In this document: piece after piece, positions 25,438 through 34,977 of the stretch | Layout of the letters: each line of letters starts with the position of its first letter | Position numbering within the stretch: the first letter of the stretch is position 1 | From: CAVTJL01 sp963735065 | GTDB taxonomy: Bacteria; Pseudomonadota; Alphaproteobacteria; Geminicoccales; Geminicoccaceae | NCBI GenBank assembly: GCA_963735065.1 | Contig: CAVTJL010000004.1 | Location: forward strand, 868,001 to 932,000 | Direction: 5' to 3' | DNA length: 64,000 nucleotides | Notes under the pieces: generated by a model | The model's input: only the letters and a program-made list of their open reading frames with translations | The model's database searches: none | Told to the model about the DNA's origin: nothing | Translations under genes and position numbers: made by a program

Positions 25438-26517
25438 TCACAAGCCAGTCCAGTCGAGCGGCAGCTCGGCCGCATCGCCCGGATCGAAACAATGATCGAC
25501 CTCGGCCGGGGTGACGTCGAGAAGATCCCGATGCCGCCAGCGCGGCTGACGATCCTTGTCGACAAGAAGCGCGCGGACGCCCTCGTAGAAGTCGCCGGCC
25601 TCGAGGAAGCGCCGCACGAGGTGGTACTCGAGCCGCATGGTGCCCGACATGTCGAGGCTGTGGCCGAGGCGGACCTGGCGATGTGTGACATGGACGCTGA
25701 GCGGCGACATCCGTGCCAACAGCGCCAGCTGCTCCTCGGCCCAGGGCGAGCCCTCGTCGCGCAGGCGCTCGACAACGCCCGGAACATCCTCGGCCGCAAA
25801 GCAGCGGTCGATGGCCTCGCGCACGGCGGCCAGCGGCGCCACGGGCGGCGGCTCGGCAAAAGAGGCGAGAATGGTCCGGACCTCCTCGGCGGCATTGCCG
25901 ACGGAGACGGCGGCCATCGCAGCCTCGAGGGCCTGAAGCCTCTCCTGGCCCACGAGATGCGTGCCGGCGCCCACATAGAGGCAGTCCGCCGCACCCAGCC
26001 TGGCGCCGGTGAGACCCAGATAGGTGCCCGTAGCACCGGGGCAGCGGGACAGAAAGCGCGTGCCGCCGACGTCGGGGAAGAAGCCGATCGCAGTCTCGGG
26101 CATGGCGAGCATGGTGGCCGCCGTCACGACCCGATAGGCGCCGTGCACCGAGATGCCGACCCCGCCCCCCATCGTGATACCGTCCAGCAGCGCCACGTAG
26201 GGCTTGGGATAGTGGTGGATGCGCCAGTTGAGGCGGTACTCGTCGTGGAAGAAGCCCAGCGCCTCCTCCACGCCGTCGCGCTTGGCCTGATCCGTCACCG
26301 CGCGGATGTCGCCGCCGGCGCAAAAGGCCTTCCCGGGCACCGCCTTGACGAGCACCGCGGCCACCGTGGGATCCCCGGCCCAAGCCACGAGCTGCAGGCT
26401 CATGGCCTGGACCATCGGACGCGTCAGAGCGTTGAGCGCGCGGGGGCGGTCGAGGCAGACGATGCCCAAGGCACCCTGGCGCATGAAACGGATGTCGGCC
26501 GGCGTCTCTGCCGTCAT
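25438..26517 (-). CDS. 3-hydroxyisobutyryl-CoA hydrolase (enoyl-CoA hydratase/isomerase family)
   Basis: This crotonase-fold enzyme of 359 residues probably releases 3-hydroxyisobutyrate from its CoA ester in valine degradation. Oxyanion-hole regions are present: FCAGGDIRAVTDQAK and DGITMGGGVGISVHG. The family-typical MPETAIGFFPDVGGTRFLSR contains the catalytic Glu and Asp. The C-terminal extension (EYHLVRRFLEAGDFYEGVRALLVDKDRQPRW, seen in pieces) separates hydrolases from simple hydratases. ATG at 26517 overlaps the acyl-CoA dehydrogenase stop as ATGA. Confidence 0.88.
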   Translation of the reverse strand: MTAETPADIRFMRQGALGIVCLDRPRALNALTRPMVQAMSLQLVAWAGDPTVAAVLVKAVPGKAFCAGGDIRAVTDQAKRDGVEEALGFFHDEYRLNWRIHHYPKPYVALLDGITMGGGVGISVHGAYRVVTAATMLAMPETAIGFFPDVGGTRFLSRCPGATGTYLGLTGARLGAADCLYVGAGTHLVGQERLQALEAAMAAVSVGNAAEEVRTILASFAEPPPVAPLAAVREAIDRCFAAEDVPGVVERLRDEGSPWAEEQLALLARMSPLSVHVTHRQVRLGHSLDMSGTMRLEYHLVRRFLEAGDFYEGVRALLVDKDRQPRWRHRDLLDVTPAEVDHCFDPGDAAELPLDWTGL

Positions 26518-27653
26518 CGGGCGAGGATCCGCCGGGCGATGATGGTGCGCATGATCTCGTTCGTTCCCTCGAGGATCTGATGGACCCGCACGTCGCGCAG
26601 GTAGCGCTCGATGCCGTAGTCCTGGATGTAGCCGTAGCCGCCATGCAGCTGAAGCGCGTGGTTCACGACCTCGAAGCCCGTATCGGTCGCGAGGCGCTTG
26701 GCCATCGCGCAGGCCATGGTCGCATCGGGGGCGCCGGCGTCGAGCTTGCTCGCCGCCTGCCACACCATCAGGCGCGCCGCCTCGAGCGCGGTCGCCATGT
26801 CGGCGATGCGGAACTGGAGCGCCTGGAACTCGGCCAGTGGTCGGTCGAACTGGCGTCGCTCCTTCAGGTGGGTGACGGCACGCTCGAGACAGGCGCGGGC
26901 GGCACCGAGCGAGCAGGCGGCGATGTTGAGCCGCCCACCATCGAGGGCGCGCATGGCGATCTTGAACCCCTCGCCTTCCTGCCCGACGCGATTGCCCTGC
27001 GCCACCCGGCAGCCCTCGAGCTGCACGGCCGCCGTCGGCTGCGAGTGCCATCCCAGCTTTTTTTCATTCTTGCCGAAGGAGAGGCCAGCCGTGTCCTTCT
27101 CGACAACGATGCTCGTGATGCCGGAGGGGCCGGGCCCGCCCGTGCGCGCCATCACGAGATAGAGACCGGCAGCTCCAGCACCCGAGATGAAGGCCTTGCT
27201 GCCGTCGAGGATGTACGAATCACCCTCGGCCCGGGCACGGGTCCTGAGGCTCGCGGCATCGGAGCCCGAGCCGGGCTCGGTCAGGCAGTAGCTGGCGAAG
27301 GTCTCCATCGACAGCAGCGGGGGCAGCCAGCGGCGCCGTTGCTCTTCGTTGCCGAACGTGTCGATGACCCAGGCGACCATGTTGTGGATCGAGATGTAGG
27401 CAGCGGTCGAGGGGCAGGCGGCCGCCAGCTCCTCGAAGAGGACCGCGGCGTCGAGCCGGCCGAGCCCCGTGCCGCCCTCGCTTTCCCGCACATAGAGCCC
27501 GGCGAAGCCCAGGGCCGCCGCCTTGCGCAGCGCCTCGACGGGGAAGGTGCAGGCCTCGTCCCACGCGGCAGCATAAGGCAGCAGCTCTCCCTGGGCGAAG
27601 TCGCGCCCGAGGTCCTGGATGGCCCGCTGCTCGTCGGTCAGCTCAAATAGCAA
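26514..27653 (-). CDS. Acyl-CoA dehydrogenase, probably isobutyryl-CoA dehydrogenase
   Basis: This FAD enzyme of 379 residues introduces an alpha-beta double bond into acyl-CoA. Motifs include FASYCLTEPGSGSDAASL, KAFISGAGAAGLYLV, RRQFDRPLAEFQALQFRIAD and the C-terminal LHGGYGYIQDYGIERYLRDV with ILEGTNEIMR. Its operon with 3-hydroxyisobutyryl-CoA hydrolase and 3-hydroxyisobutyrate dehydrogenase points to isobutyryl-CoA as substrate. TTG at 27653, seven bases after GGGGAG, is a clear start (MLFELTDEQRAIQDL). Confidence 0.9.
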   Translation of the reverse strand: MLFELTDEQRAIQDLGRDFAQGELLPYAAAWDEACTFPVEALRKAAALGFAGLYVRESEGGTGLGRLDAAVLFEELAAACPSTAAYISIHNMVAWVIDTFGNEEQRRRWLPPLLSMETFASYCLTEPGSGSDAASLRTRARAEGDSYILDGSKAFISGAGAAGLYLVMARTGGPGPSGITSIVVEKDTAGLSFGKNEKKLGWHSQPTAAVQLEGCRVAQGNRVGQEGEGFKIAMRALDGGRLNIAACSLGAARACLERAVTHLKERRQFDRPLAEFQALQFRIADMATALEAARLMVWQAASKLDAGAPDATMACAMAKRLATDTGFEVVNHALQLHGGYGYIQDYGIERYLRDVRVHQILEGTNEIMRTIIARRILAR

Positions 27654-27733
27654 GCGTCCGCTCCCCGCCAACGGCTGCTGGTAGCCCCTGGCCTGGGCCG
27701 GCGTCAATCGGCGGTGGGCTCGCGATCCCGGCG

Positions 27734-28432
27734 TCAGCCTGTGGGGGACGCCGCAGCCGTCTCGCGCAGACGGGGAGCATTGCTGATGCGCTCGCCGATC
27801 TGACGGGAAAGATCGCGCAGGGCGGCCTCGGCGGCGGCGTCGATCGCAGCCGTCCCGCCCCCGCAGGTCCACCCGATCGGCCTCTCCGCCATGTCGCTCG
27901 CCTCCAGCGTGGTGCCGAGCAGGCGCCCTTGCGTTCCGTCGACCGTGACATCGGCAGCCATGGCGACCTGTGCGGTCATTCGGCTGGCGACAAGGCCGGG
28001 CACGAGATGGAGGTGGACGGCGAGCTTGTCGGCGCGCACGCGCACGAGGCCGCTCGAGCCGGCGAGGCGGATCTGCTCGGGGGTGAAAGGGGCATCGACC
28101 CGCTCGACCTGGCCCACGAGCGGCTGCAAGGTCTTCGCGATCGATTGGGCGAAGGCGTCACGCAGATCGACCGGATAGTGGTGCATGCCACAGGCGATGC
28201 CGTCGACCCGATAGCTGCCGTCCAGCGGTGAGGAGTCCACGAGCAGCAGGTAGCGGCCCGCGAGCGGCTCCCTGTAGCTGGTCGCGATGCCATAGGCGGG
28301 GCTCGGCTCGACCTTGGCCGGATAGGTACAGCCCGCGAAGAGCGCCATCGTCGTGCCGAGAGCCAAGCCGCAACACAGGCAACGCAGCCGGCGCGGCACG
28401 ACGCTCCCTTGTGTCTCCCGATCCACCGCCAT
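27734..28432 (-). CDS. Predicted lipoprotein of unknown function
   Basis: This 232-residue lipoprotein has the signal LCCGLALGTTMALFAGC, where AGC ends the lipobox at about residue 35. No known domain is recognised. The mature protein contains YLLLVDSSPLDGSYRVDGIA, CGMHHYPVDLRDAFAQSIAK and a Cys near GWTCGGGTAAIDAAA. That resembles small lipoproteins with a secretin- or TolB-like alpha/beta fold, but this is only an impression. ATG at 28432 has an excellent GAGGAGGAAGC site. It lies 61 bp after trmJ on the same strand. Confidence 0.7.
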   Translation of the reverse strand: MAVDRETQGSVVPRRLRCLCCGLALGTTMALFAGCTYPAKVEPSPAYGIATSYREPLAGRYLLLVDSSPLDGSYRVDGIACGMHHYPVDLRDAFAQSIAKTLQPLVGQVERVDAPFTPEQIRLAGSSGLVRVRADKLAVHLHLVPGLVASRMTAQVAMAADVTVDGTQGRLLGTTLEASDMAERPIGWTCGGGTAAIDAAAEAALRDLSRQIGERISNAPRLRETAAASPTG

Positions 28433-28493
28433 CGATGCTTCCTCCTCGACAGCGGGAAACGGCCGGCCAGGGAAGCATGTTCCGCCGCAGCCC

Positions 28494-29279
28494 TCAGCCC
28501 GAGGGACGACGTCCACGGCCGCCGCGCGCCAGATCCTTGATGATGCCGCGCATCAGGTGGATCTCGGGGCGGGTCCAGCCGCGGCGCTCGATCATCACCT
28601 TGATGGTGCGGGCGAGGCTGATGCGGCGGTCGGCGGCGCGGAAATAGTCGATGGCGTCGAGCTCCGCCAGAAGGTGGTCGAGGACGCCGTCGACCTCCGC
28701 CTTGGTGGCCGTGGGATCGCCGCCGGGCGGCGGCTGCAGCGCCGGCGTCGTGTCGCCCGCCTTGAACCACTCATAGCCGAGCAGCAGAACGGCCTGGGCG
28801 AGGTTGAGGGAGGAGAAGGCGGGATTGAGCGGCACCGAGACGAGCGCGTCGGCGAGCAGAAGCTCGTCATTGGTGAGGCCGGTACGCTCCGGGCCGAAGA
28901 TGAGGCCGACCCGCCTGCCCTCGCCCACCAGCCGCCGCAGGTCGGCCGCCGCCGCCTCGCCCGTCATGATCGGCTTGCGCAGCTCGCGCGCGCGTGCGGT
29001 GGTGGCGAGAAGATGATGGAGGTCGCCGGTCGCCGCCTCGAGCGTGGGAAAGATCTCGAGGCGGTTGAGGACCTCCGTGGCGCCCGAGGCCGCAGCCACC
29101 GCCTTGGCGTTGGGCCAGCCGCAGTCGGGGCGCACCAGGCGCAGCTCGATGAGGCCGAAGTTCAACATCGCCCGCGCCGTCGTGCCGATGTTCTCGCCGA
29201 GCTGCGGGCGGCAGAGGATGACGACGGGGGCCGGCGGCAGCGCCTCGATGCCGCCGCGTGGTGGCGATGGAGCGCTCAT
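28494..29279 (-). CDS. trmJ: tRNA (cytidine/uridine-2'-O-)-methyltransferase TrmJ
   Basis: TrmJ methylates the 2'-OH of nucleotide 32 in the anticodon loop of several tRNAs. The 261-residue SPOUT-class protein has motif 1 in ILCRPQLGENIGTTARAMLN, motif 2 in VGLIFGPERTGLTNDEL, and motif 3 in VPLNPAFSSLNLAQAVLL, which together form the trefoil-knot SAM site. The C-terminal RPEIHLMRGIIKDL is also typical. ATG at 29279 overlaps the cimA stop as ATGA. Confidence 0.9.
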   Translation of the reverse strand: MSAPSPPRGGIEALPPAPVVILCRPQLGENIGTTARAMLNFGLIELRLVRPDCGWPNAKAVAAASGATEVLNRLEIFPTLEAATGDLHHLLATTARARELRKPIMTGEAAAADLRRLVGEGRRVGLIFGPERTGLTNDELLLADALVSVPLNPAFSSLNLAQAVLLLGYEWFKAGDTTPALQPPPGGDPTATKAEVDGVLDHLLAELDAIDYFRAADRRISLARTIKVMIERRGWTRPEIHLMRGIIKDLARGGRGRRPSG

Positions 29280-30877
29280 GTCCCGGGGGCTTGGGCGTGG
29301 TCGGCGAGCAGCTTCCAGGTGATGGCGTCGTTCAAGGCCATATAGGAGGCATCGATGATGTTGCCCGAGACGCCGACGGTCTGCCAGACGCGGCCCTCAT
29401 CGTCGCCGCTCTCGATGATGACGCGGGTGACGGCGGCGGTGCCGGCCTCGGGCGCCAGGATGCGCACCTTGAAGTCGACGAGCCGCATCTGGGCCAGCGC
29501 CGGATAGGTCTCTGCCAGGGCTTGGCGAAGCGCATGGTCGAGCGCGTTCACCGGGCCGTTGCCCTCCGCCACGGTGAAGGTGCGGTGCTGGCCCACGCCG
29601 ATCTTGATCGTGGCCTCCGAGAGCGTGATGAGCTCGCCCCGGGCGTTGAAGCGCCGCTCGTCGATCACGCGGAAGCTCATGAGGTCGAAATAGTCCGGCA
29701 CCTCGCCCAGGACGCGGCGCACGAGCAGCTCGAACGACGCGGCGGCGCCGTCATAGGAAAAGCCCTGCGACTCGCGCTCCTTGATCGTGGCGAGCAGCTC
29801 GGCCGTCTGGTCTGGGTCGGGGTCGACGTCGAGGCCCATCTCCTTGAAGCGCGCCAGGAGGTTGGAGCGGCCGGCCTGATCGGAGACCAGCACGTCCCGG
29901 CTGTTGCCGACCGACGCCGGATCGACGTGCTCGTAGAAGGACGGGTCCTTCGCGATGGCGGCGGCGTGCAGGCCCGCCTTGTGGGCGAAGGCCGAGGCGC
30001 CGACATAGGCGGCGTGCCGGTCGGGCGTGCGGTTCAGTCGCTCGTCGAAGGTGCGCGAGAGGGCGGTGAGGCGGCGCAGCCCATCGGCCGAGACGCCGGT
30101 CTCGTAGCCGAGCTTGAGCGCCAGCGTCGGGATCAGGCTGACGAGATTGGCGTTGCCGCAGCGCTCGCCCAGGCCGTTCAGCGTGCCCTGGACCTGCCGG
30201 GCGCCGGCGCGGATGGCGGCGAGGCTGTTGGCGACGGCATTCTCGGTGTCGTTGTGGGTGTGGATGCCCAGCTTCTCGGACGGCACGACCGCGGCGACCT
30301 TCTCGGTGATCGCCTCCACCTCGTGAGGCAGCGTGCCGCCGTTCGTGTCGCACAGCACGACCCAGCGAACGCCGGCGGAAAGCGCCGTCTGGAGGCAGGC
30401 GAGCGCATAGTCGGGATCGGCCTTGAAGCCGTCGAAGAAATGCTCGGCGTCGAGCATCAGCTCGCCGGCATGCTTTCCGGCCTCGCGCAGCGAGTCCTCG
30501 ATCATGCGCAGGTTCTCGTCGAGCTCGACACCCAGGGCACCGGTCACCTGCCGGGTCGAGGTCTTTGCAACGAGCGTGATGACGTCGGCGCGGCTGCGGA
30601 AGAGCGGTGCCAGCACCGGGTCGTTGGCGGCACTGCGTCCGGCGCGGCGCGTCATCCCGAAGGCGCAGAGCTTGGCGCGACCAAGGGGCTCGGCGCGCTC
30701 GAAGAAGGCATCGTCGGTGGGATTGGCGCCGGGCCAGCCGCCCTCGACATAGTCGATGCCCAGCCGGTCGAGCTCGCGCGCGATCCACAGCTTGTCGGCG
30801 ACGGAGAAGTCGACGCCCTGTGTCTGGGCGCCGTCACGCAGCGTGGTGTCGTAGAGCCAGATACGCTCGCCCGTCAT
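29276..30877 (-). CDS. cimA: (R)-citramalate synthase
   Basis: CimA condenses pyruvate and acetyl-CoA to citramalate, giving an isoleucine route that bypasses threonine. The 533-residue protein starts with the DRE-TIM motif (WLYDTTLRDGAQTQGVDFS). It has the metal and active-site sequence LGIHTHNDTENAVANSLAA and ends in a LeuA-type dimer/allosteric domain (TIKIGVGQHRTFTVAEGNGP). Length and the DGAQTQG sequence fit citramalate synthase better than isopropylmalate synthase. ATG at 30877 overlaps the cysS stop; a GTG 15 bp upstream is possible. Confidence 0.88.
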   Translation of the reverse strand: MTGERIWLYDTTLRDGAQTQGVDFSVADKLWIARELDRLGIDYVEGGWPGANPTDDAFFERAEPLGRAKLCAFGMTRRAGRSAANDPVLAPLFRSRADVITLVAKTSTRQVTGALGVELDENLRMIEDSLREAGKHAGELMLDAEHFFDGFKADPDYALACLQTALSAGVRWVVLCDTNGGTLPHEVEAITEKVAAVVPSEKLGIHTHNDTENAVANSLAAIRAGARQVQGTLNGLGERCGNANLVSLIPTLALKLGYETGVSADGLRRLTALSRTFDERLNRTPDRHAAYVGASAFAHKAGLHAAAIAKDPSFYEHVDPASVGNSRDVLVSDQAGRSNLLARFKEMGLDVDPDPDQTAELLATIKERESQGFSYDGAAASFELLVRRVLGEVPDYFDLMSFRVIDERRFNARGELITLSEATIKIGVGQHRTFTVAEGNGPVNALDHALRQALAETYPALAQMRLVDFKVRILAPEAGTAAVTRVIIESGDDEGRVWQTVGVSGNIIDASYMALNDAITWKLLADHAQAPGT

Positions 30878-32283
30878 GACCTGCGTCGCCACTCCGTGCT
30901 GCCATCAGGGCGATCTTCCAGGACGACCTTGTAGTTTTCCCACAGCTCACGCCTGATCTCATCGGCCCTGGAGTAATCTTTGCCTTTTCGCGCATCCTCC
31001 CGCTCGATGACCTTTGCGATGATCTCCGTGCGCAGTTGATCTTCGAGCGTGCTTGACGACTGCAGGAACGCATTCTCGGGACTCTGGAAGAGGCCGAGCG
31101 CCCTTCCGGAAGCTCGAAGGCTGGCGGCCAGGCGGCGCGCGCCAACCTCGTCCTTTTCTTGAATGAGCGTCGTGTTCACGCGATCCAACATGACGTGGAG
31201 CCGCGCAATTGCCTGCGGGGTGTTCAGGTCGTCCGCCATCGCCGCGATGACGTCCGCATCGACCTCGCCCTCGTCAGAAGGGCTGAGATCGACCTTGCGC
31301 AAGGCCAGATAGAAGCGGTCCAGCGTCCGCTTGGCCTCTTTCAGAGCCTCCTCGGAGCAATCGATCGGCTGGCGGTAGTGGGTGCCGAGGAGCCAGAACC
31401 GGATGGCCTCGCCCGGAACAAGGCCTAGGGCCTCGTCGAGCCGGAGCACGTTGCCGACCGACTTCGCCATCTTCTCGCCGCGCATGTCGACGAAGCCGTT
31501 GTGGAGCCAGTAGGTGGCCATGCTCTCGAGGCCGTGGGCGCAGCAGGTCTGGGCCATCTCGTTCTCGTGGTGGGGAAAGACGAGATCGAGGCCGCCTCCG
31601 TGGATGTCGAAGGGAACGCCCAAGAGACGCTCGGCCATGGCGGAGCATTCTATGTGCCAGCCGGGGCGGCCGCGGCCCCAGGGCGAATCCCAGCCGGGCA
31701 GGTCGGGCGTGCTGGGCTTCCACAGAACGAAGTCGGCAGCGTCCTTCTTGTAGGGGGCGACGTCGACGCGGGCACCGGCGATCTGGTCCTCGCGGTCGCG
31801 GCCAGACAGGCGGCCATAGGCCGGCATCGAGGGCACGTCGAAAAGAACGTGGCCTTCGGCCTCGTAGGCGTGACCCTTGGCAATGAGCTCGCCGATGAGC
31901 GCGATCATGTCGCCGATATGCTCGGTCGCACGCGGCTGGTGCGTGGGCTCGAGGCAGCCCAGCGCCTTCGTGTCCTCGATGAACTGGGCCGTCGTCCGCT
32001 CGGTGACATCGCCGATCGTCTCGCCGTTCCTTTCGGCCTCGGCGATGATCTTGTCGTCAATGTCCGTGATGTTACGGACATAGGTGACGTGATCCTCGCC
32101 ATAGAGGTGGCGAAGAAGCCTGAAAAGAGCATCGAAGACGATCAGCGGCCGGGCGTTGCCGATGTGGATGCGCTGATAGACCGTGGGGCCGCAGACATAC
32201 ATCCGCACCTTCTTGTCGTCGATCGGGGTGAAGTGTTCCTTCGCCCGCGAGAGCGTGTTGTGAAATCTGAGCTGCGGAGTCAT
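30874..32283 (-). CDS. cysS: Cysteinyl-tRNA synthetase
   Basis: This class I synthetase charges tRNA-Cys. The 469-residue protein has Zn-binding Cys in MYVCGPTVYQ, the HIGN motif in RIHIGNARPLIVFD, further metal ligands in HIECSAM and FPHHENEMAQ, and KMAKSVGN in place of KMSKS. Length is typical. The gene lies between gltX (upstream, 21 bp gap) and cimA (downstream, overlapping), so all three, with trmJ, form one leftward operon. Confidence 0.96.
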   Translation of the reverse strand: MTPQLRFHNTLSRAKEHFTPIDDKKVRMYVCGPTVYQRIHIGNARPLIVFDALFRLLRHLYGEDHVTYVRNITDIDDKIIAEAERNGETIGDVTERTTAQFIEDTKALGCLEPTHQPRATEHIGDMIALIGELIAKGHAYEAEGHVLFDVPSMPAYGRLSGRDREDQIAGARVDVAPYKKDAADFVLWKPSTPDLPGWDSPWGRGRPGWHIECSAMAERLLGVPFDIHGGGLDLVFPHHENEMAQTCCAHGLESMATYWLHNGFVDMRGEKMAKSVGNVLRLDEALGLVPGEAIRFWLLGTHYRQPIDCSEEALKEAKRTLDRFYLALRKVDLSPSDEGEVDADVIAAMADDLNTPQAIARLHVMLDRVNTTLIQEKDEVGARRLAASLRASGRALGLFQSPENAFLQSSSTLEDQLRTEIIAKVIEREDARKGKDYSRADEIRRELWENYKVVLEDRPDGSTEWRRRS

Positions 32284-32304
32284 GAATCGGGAACCAGGTG
32301 AAGG

Positions 32305-33645
32305 TCAGGCGGTCTCGCCAAGCAGGCGGCGGCGGGCCCGCTCGCGGCCGATGAGCGGTAGCAGGAGTTTGAGCTCGGGTCCATGCTCGCGGCCCGTGAG
32401 CGCCAGGCGGAGCGGAAGGTAGAGCGCCTTGCCGCGCCGGCCAGTCACCTCCTTGACGTCGTCGAGCCAGGCCTCGGCGTCCTCGGGCGTGTCGAGGCGG
32501 TCCATCATCAAGACGGCCGCGCTGGCGAGCAGCGCCTCGTCGACGATCTTGGGCTCGAGCGGCTCTTTCGTGATCCGCCACCAGTCGAGCGCGTCGGTCA
32601 CCCGCGCCAGATTGCCTCGCACGGCCTCCCAGAACGCGGCCTCCGGGTTGGGGATGCCGATCGCCTCGAGCCGGTCCTGCACCGCCTCGAACGGCAGCCG
32701 GTGAACCACCTCGGCCGAGAGCCGATCGAGCTCGGCGATGTCGAGACGCGGCTGGGCGCTGCCGAACGCCGAGAGGTCGAAGCGGGCGACGAGATCGTCG
32801 AGGCTGGCCGTGGGGTCGGGCGGACGGCCGGCGCCCAGGGTGGCGAGGAGCTGGAGGATCGCCAGGGGCTCGATCCCCCGCTCGCGCAGCTCCGCCAGGC
32901 TCGCGGATCCCTCGCGCTTGCTCACCTTGCCGCCCTCGAGGTCGAGGATGAGGGGCAGATGGGCGAAGGCGGGCGTTTGCTCACCCAGCGCGCCCAGAAG
33001 CTCGAGCTGGATGGCGGTGTTCGAGAGATGATCCTCGCCGCGGATCACGTGGGAGACGCCCATCGCCGCGTCGTCGACCACCGAGGCGAAGAGATAGGTA
33101 GCGCCGCCATCCGCGCGCCGAACGACCGGGTCGCTCAGGCTTTGCAGATCGATCGATCTCGGGCCTTTCACGAGATCGGGGAAGGCTGCCGGACCGTCGC
33201 CCAGGCGGAAGCGCCAGTGCGGCTTTCGGCCCTCGGCCTCGAGGCGGGCGCGATCGGCATCGCCGAGGCCCAGGGCGGCGCGGTCGTAGCGGGGCGGCAG
33301 GCCTTTGGTGCGCTGCGCCTGCCGCTTTGCCTCCAGCTCCTCGGGCGTCTCGTAGCAGGGGTAGACGCGGCCGGCGGCGCGCAGCTTCTCGAAGGCCGCC
33401 TCGTAGTCCGAGACGCGCTCGCTCTGGCGGTGCTCCTCGTCCCAGACAAGGCCGAGCCAGCGAAGATCCTGACGGATCGCCTCGACGAAGCGCTCCTCCG
33501 AGCGGCCCTCGTCGGTGTCGTCGATGCGCAGGATGAAGCGCCCCCCATGGCTGCGGGCGAACAGCCAGTTGACGATGGCCGTGCGGGCGTTGCCGAGGTG
33601 GAGGAGCCCCGTCGGGCTCGGCGCGAAGCGGACAGTGATGGTCAT
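32305..33645 (-). CDS. gltX: Glutamyl-tRNA synthetase
   Basis: This class Ic synthetase activates glutamate for tRNA-Glu. The 446-residue protein starts with TVRFAPSPTGLLHLGNARTA, where HLGN is the signature, and carries KVSKREGSASL as the KMSKR-like loop. Length is short for GluRS (around 470-490). Many alphaproteobacteria have two GltX paralogs, one of which charges tRNA-Gln for later amidation. Which paralog this is cannot be settled here. It is first in the gltX-cysS-cimA-trmJ run. Confidence 0.92.
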   Translation of the reverse strand: MTITVRFAPSPTGLLHLGNARTAIVNWLFARSHGGRFILRIDDTDEGRSEERFVEAIRQDLRWLGLVWDEEHRQSERVSDYEAAFEKLRAAGRVYPCYETPEELEAKRQAQRTKGLPPRYDRAALGLGDADRARLEAEGRKPHWRFRLGDGPAAFPDLVKGPRSIDLQSLSDPVVRRADGGATYLFASVVDDAAMGVSHVIRGEDHLSNTAIQLELLGALGEQTPAFAHLPLILDLEGGKVSKREGSASLAELRERGIEPLAILQLLATLGAGRPPDPTASLDDLVARFDLSAFGSAQPRLDIAELDRLSAEVVHRLPFEAVQDRLEAIGIPNPEAAFWEAVRGNLARVTDALDWWRITKEPLEPKIVDEALLASAAVLMMDRLDTPEDAEAWLDDVKEVTGRRGKALYLPLRLALTGREHGPELKLLLPLIGRERARRRLLGETA

Positions 33646-33685
33646 GGCGCTCGCCTAGCGCCCGCGGGCACCGGGCGCAAGCAGA

Positions 33686-34972
33686 TCAGGGCGCGAAGCC
33701 TGCCATCCGCGGCACCCACATGAAGATCTCGGGGAAATAGGTCGTGATCAGGAGGACCACGATCATGCAGCCGAGGAGCGGCAGGAGCGGCAGCACGACC
33801 TGTTCCATCGGGATGCGGGCGATCTTGACGCCGACGAAGAGCGAGGTGCCGACAGGCGGCGTGATCAGGCCGAAGGAGAGATTGACGGTCATGATGACGC
33901 CCAGATGGATGAGATCGATGCCGAACCTCTGGGCCAGCGGCAAGAGCATGGGGACCAGCATGATGAGCGCCGGCGTCTGGTCGATGAACATGCCGACGAT
34001 AAGGAGGAAGACGTTGAGAATGAGAAGAAAGACGATCCGGCTGTCGATCGCCGAGAACGCCTGGGCCAGGAGCTGGGGCAGCTGCTCGTAGGTGAGGATC
34101 CAGGAGAAGACCGAGCTCGTGGCGATGAGCATCATCACGACGGCGTTGGTGAGGCAGCACTCCCAGAGGATCTGGGGCAGGTCGCGGATCTTGATCTCGC
34201 GATAGATGAAGACCGTCAGGATCAAGGCGTAGACGGAGGCGGCAGCGCCCGCCTCGGTGGCGGTGAAGATTCCCGAGGTGATGCCGCCCAGGATGATGAC
34301 GATGGTGAAGATGCCGGCCAGCCCATCGACCACCCGAACGACCTTCTCCTTGAGCGTGAGGGAGGGCAAGGCGCGCTTGTGGTGCAGCAGGCCGTGGACG
34401 AAGCTGCCGACGAGCAGGGAAAGGGCGATGAGCGCGCCCGGGATGATGCCGGCGAGGAAGAGGGCCGCGATCGAGACCGTGCCGGTGACGTGGGCGAAGA
34501 CGATCATGGCGATCGAGGGAGGAATGATCGGCCCCATCGTGGCCGAGCAGAGGACGATCGCGGTGGCGAAGCGACGGGTGTAACCGTCCCGCTCCATGGC
34601 CGGGATCATGATGCCGCCGATCGAGGAGACCTCGGCCACGGCCGAGCCGGTCACCCCGCCGAAGAACATCGAGGCCACGATGACGATGTGGGAGAGACCG
34701 CCAGGCAGGCGGCCGACCAGCACCTCGGCCAAGCGCACCAGCCGCGTCGCCACCCCGCCTCGGGCCATGAGCTGGCCGGAGAAAACAAAGAAGATGACGG
34801 CCAGCAGCGGGAAGGTGTTGATCGACATCAGCATGCGCTGGACGATCGTGGCGTTGTCGACGTCCGGCAGCAGCAGCGTGGCCGTGCAGGCGGCGATGCC
34901 GATCGCGAACGAGATCGGCATGCCCAGGATCAGAAGGGCCAGGAAGACCAGGCCGAGGGTCGCGATGATCAC
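33686..34972 (-). CDS. dctM: TRAP transporter large permease (DctM)
   Basis: This is the 12-span membrane subunit of a tripartite ATP-independent periplasmic transporter, which imports acids using an ion gradient. The 428-residue protein shows long hydrophobic segments and the family pattern GGVTGSAVAEVSSIGGIMIP near the middle. It ends in LSFGLITPPVGTSLFVG. GTG at 34972 starts six bases after dctQ. The genes run dctP-dctQ-dctM on the minus strand. Confidence 0.92.
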   Translation of the reverse strand: MIIATLGLVFLALLILGMPISFAIGIAACTATLLLPDVDNATIVQRMLMSINTFPLLAVIFFVFSGQLMARGGVATRLVRLAEVLVGRLPGGLSHIVIVASMFFGGVTGSAVAEVSSIGGIMIPAMERDGYTRRFATAIVLCSATMGPIIPPSIAMIVFAHVTGTVSIAALFLAGIIPGALIALSLLVGSFVHGLLHHKRALPSLTLKEKVVRVVDGLAGIFTIVIILGGITSGIFTATEAGAAASVYALILTVFIYREIKIRDLPQILWECCLTNAVVMMLIATSSVFSWILTYEQLPQLLAQAFSAIDSRIVFLLILNVFLLIVGMFIDQTPALIMLVPMLLPLAQRFGIDLIHLGVIMTVNLSFGLITPPVGTSLFVGVKIARIPMEQVVLPLLPLLGCMIVVLLITTYFPEIFMWVPRMAGFAP

Positions 34973-34977
34973 GGCAG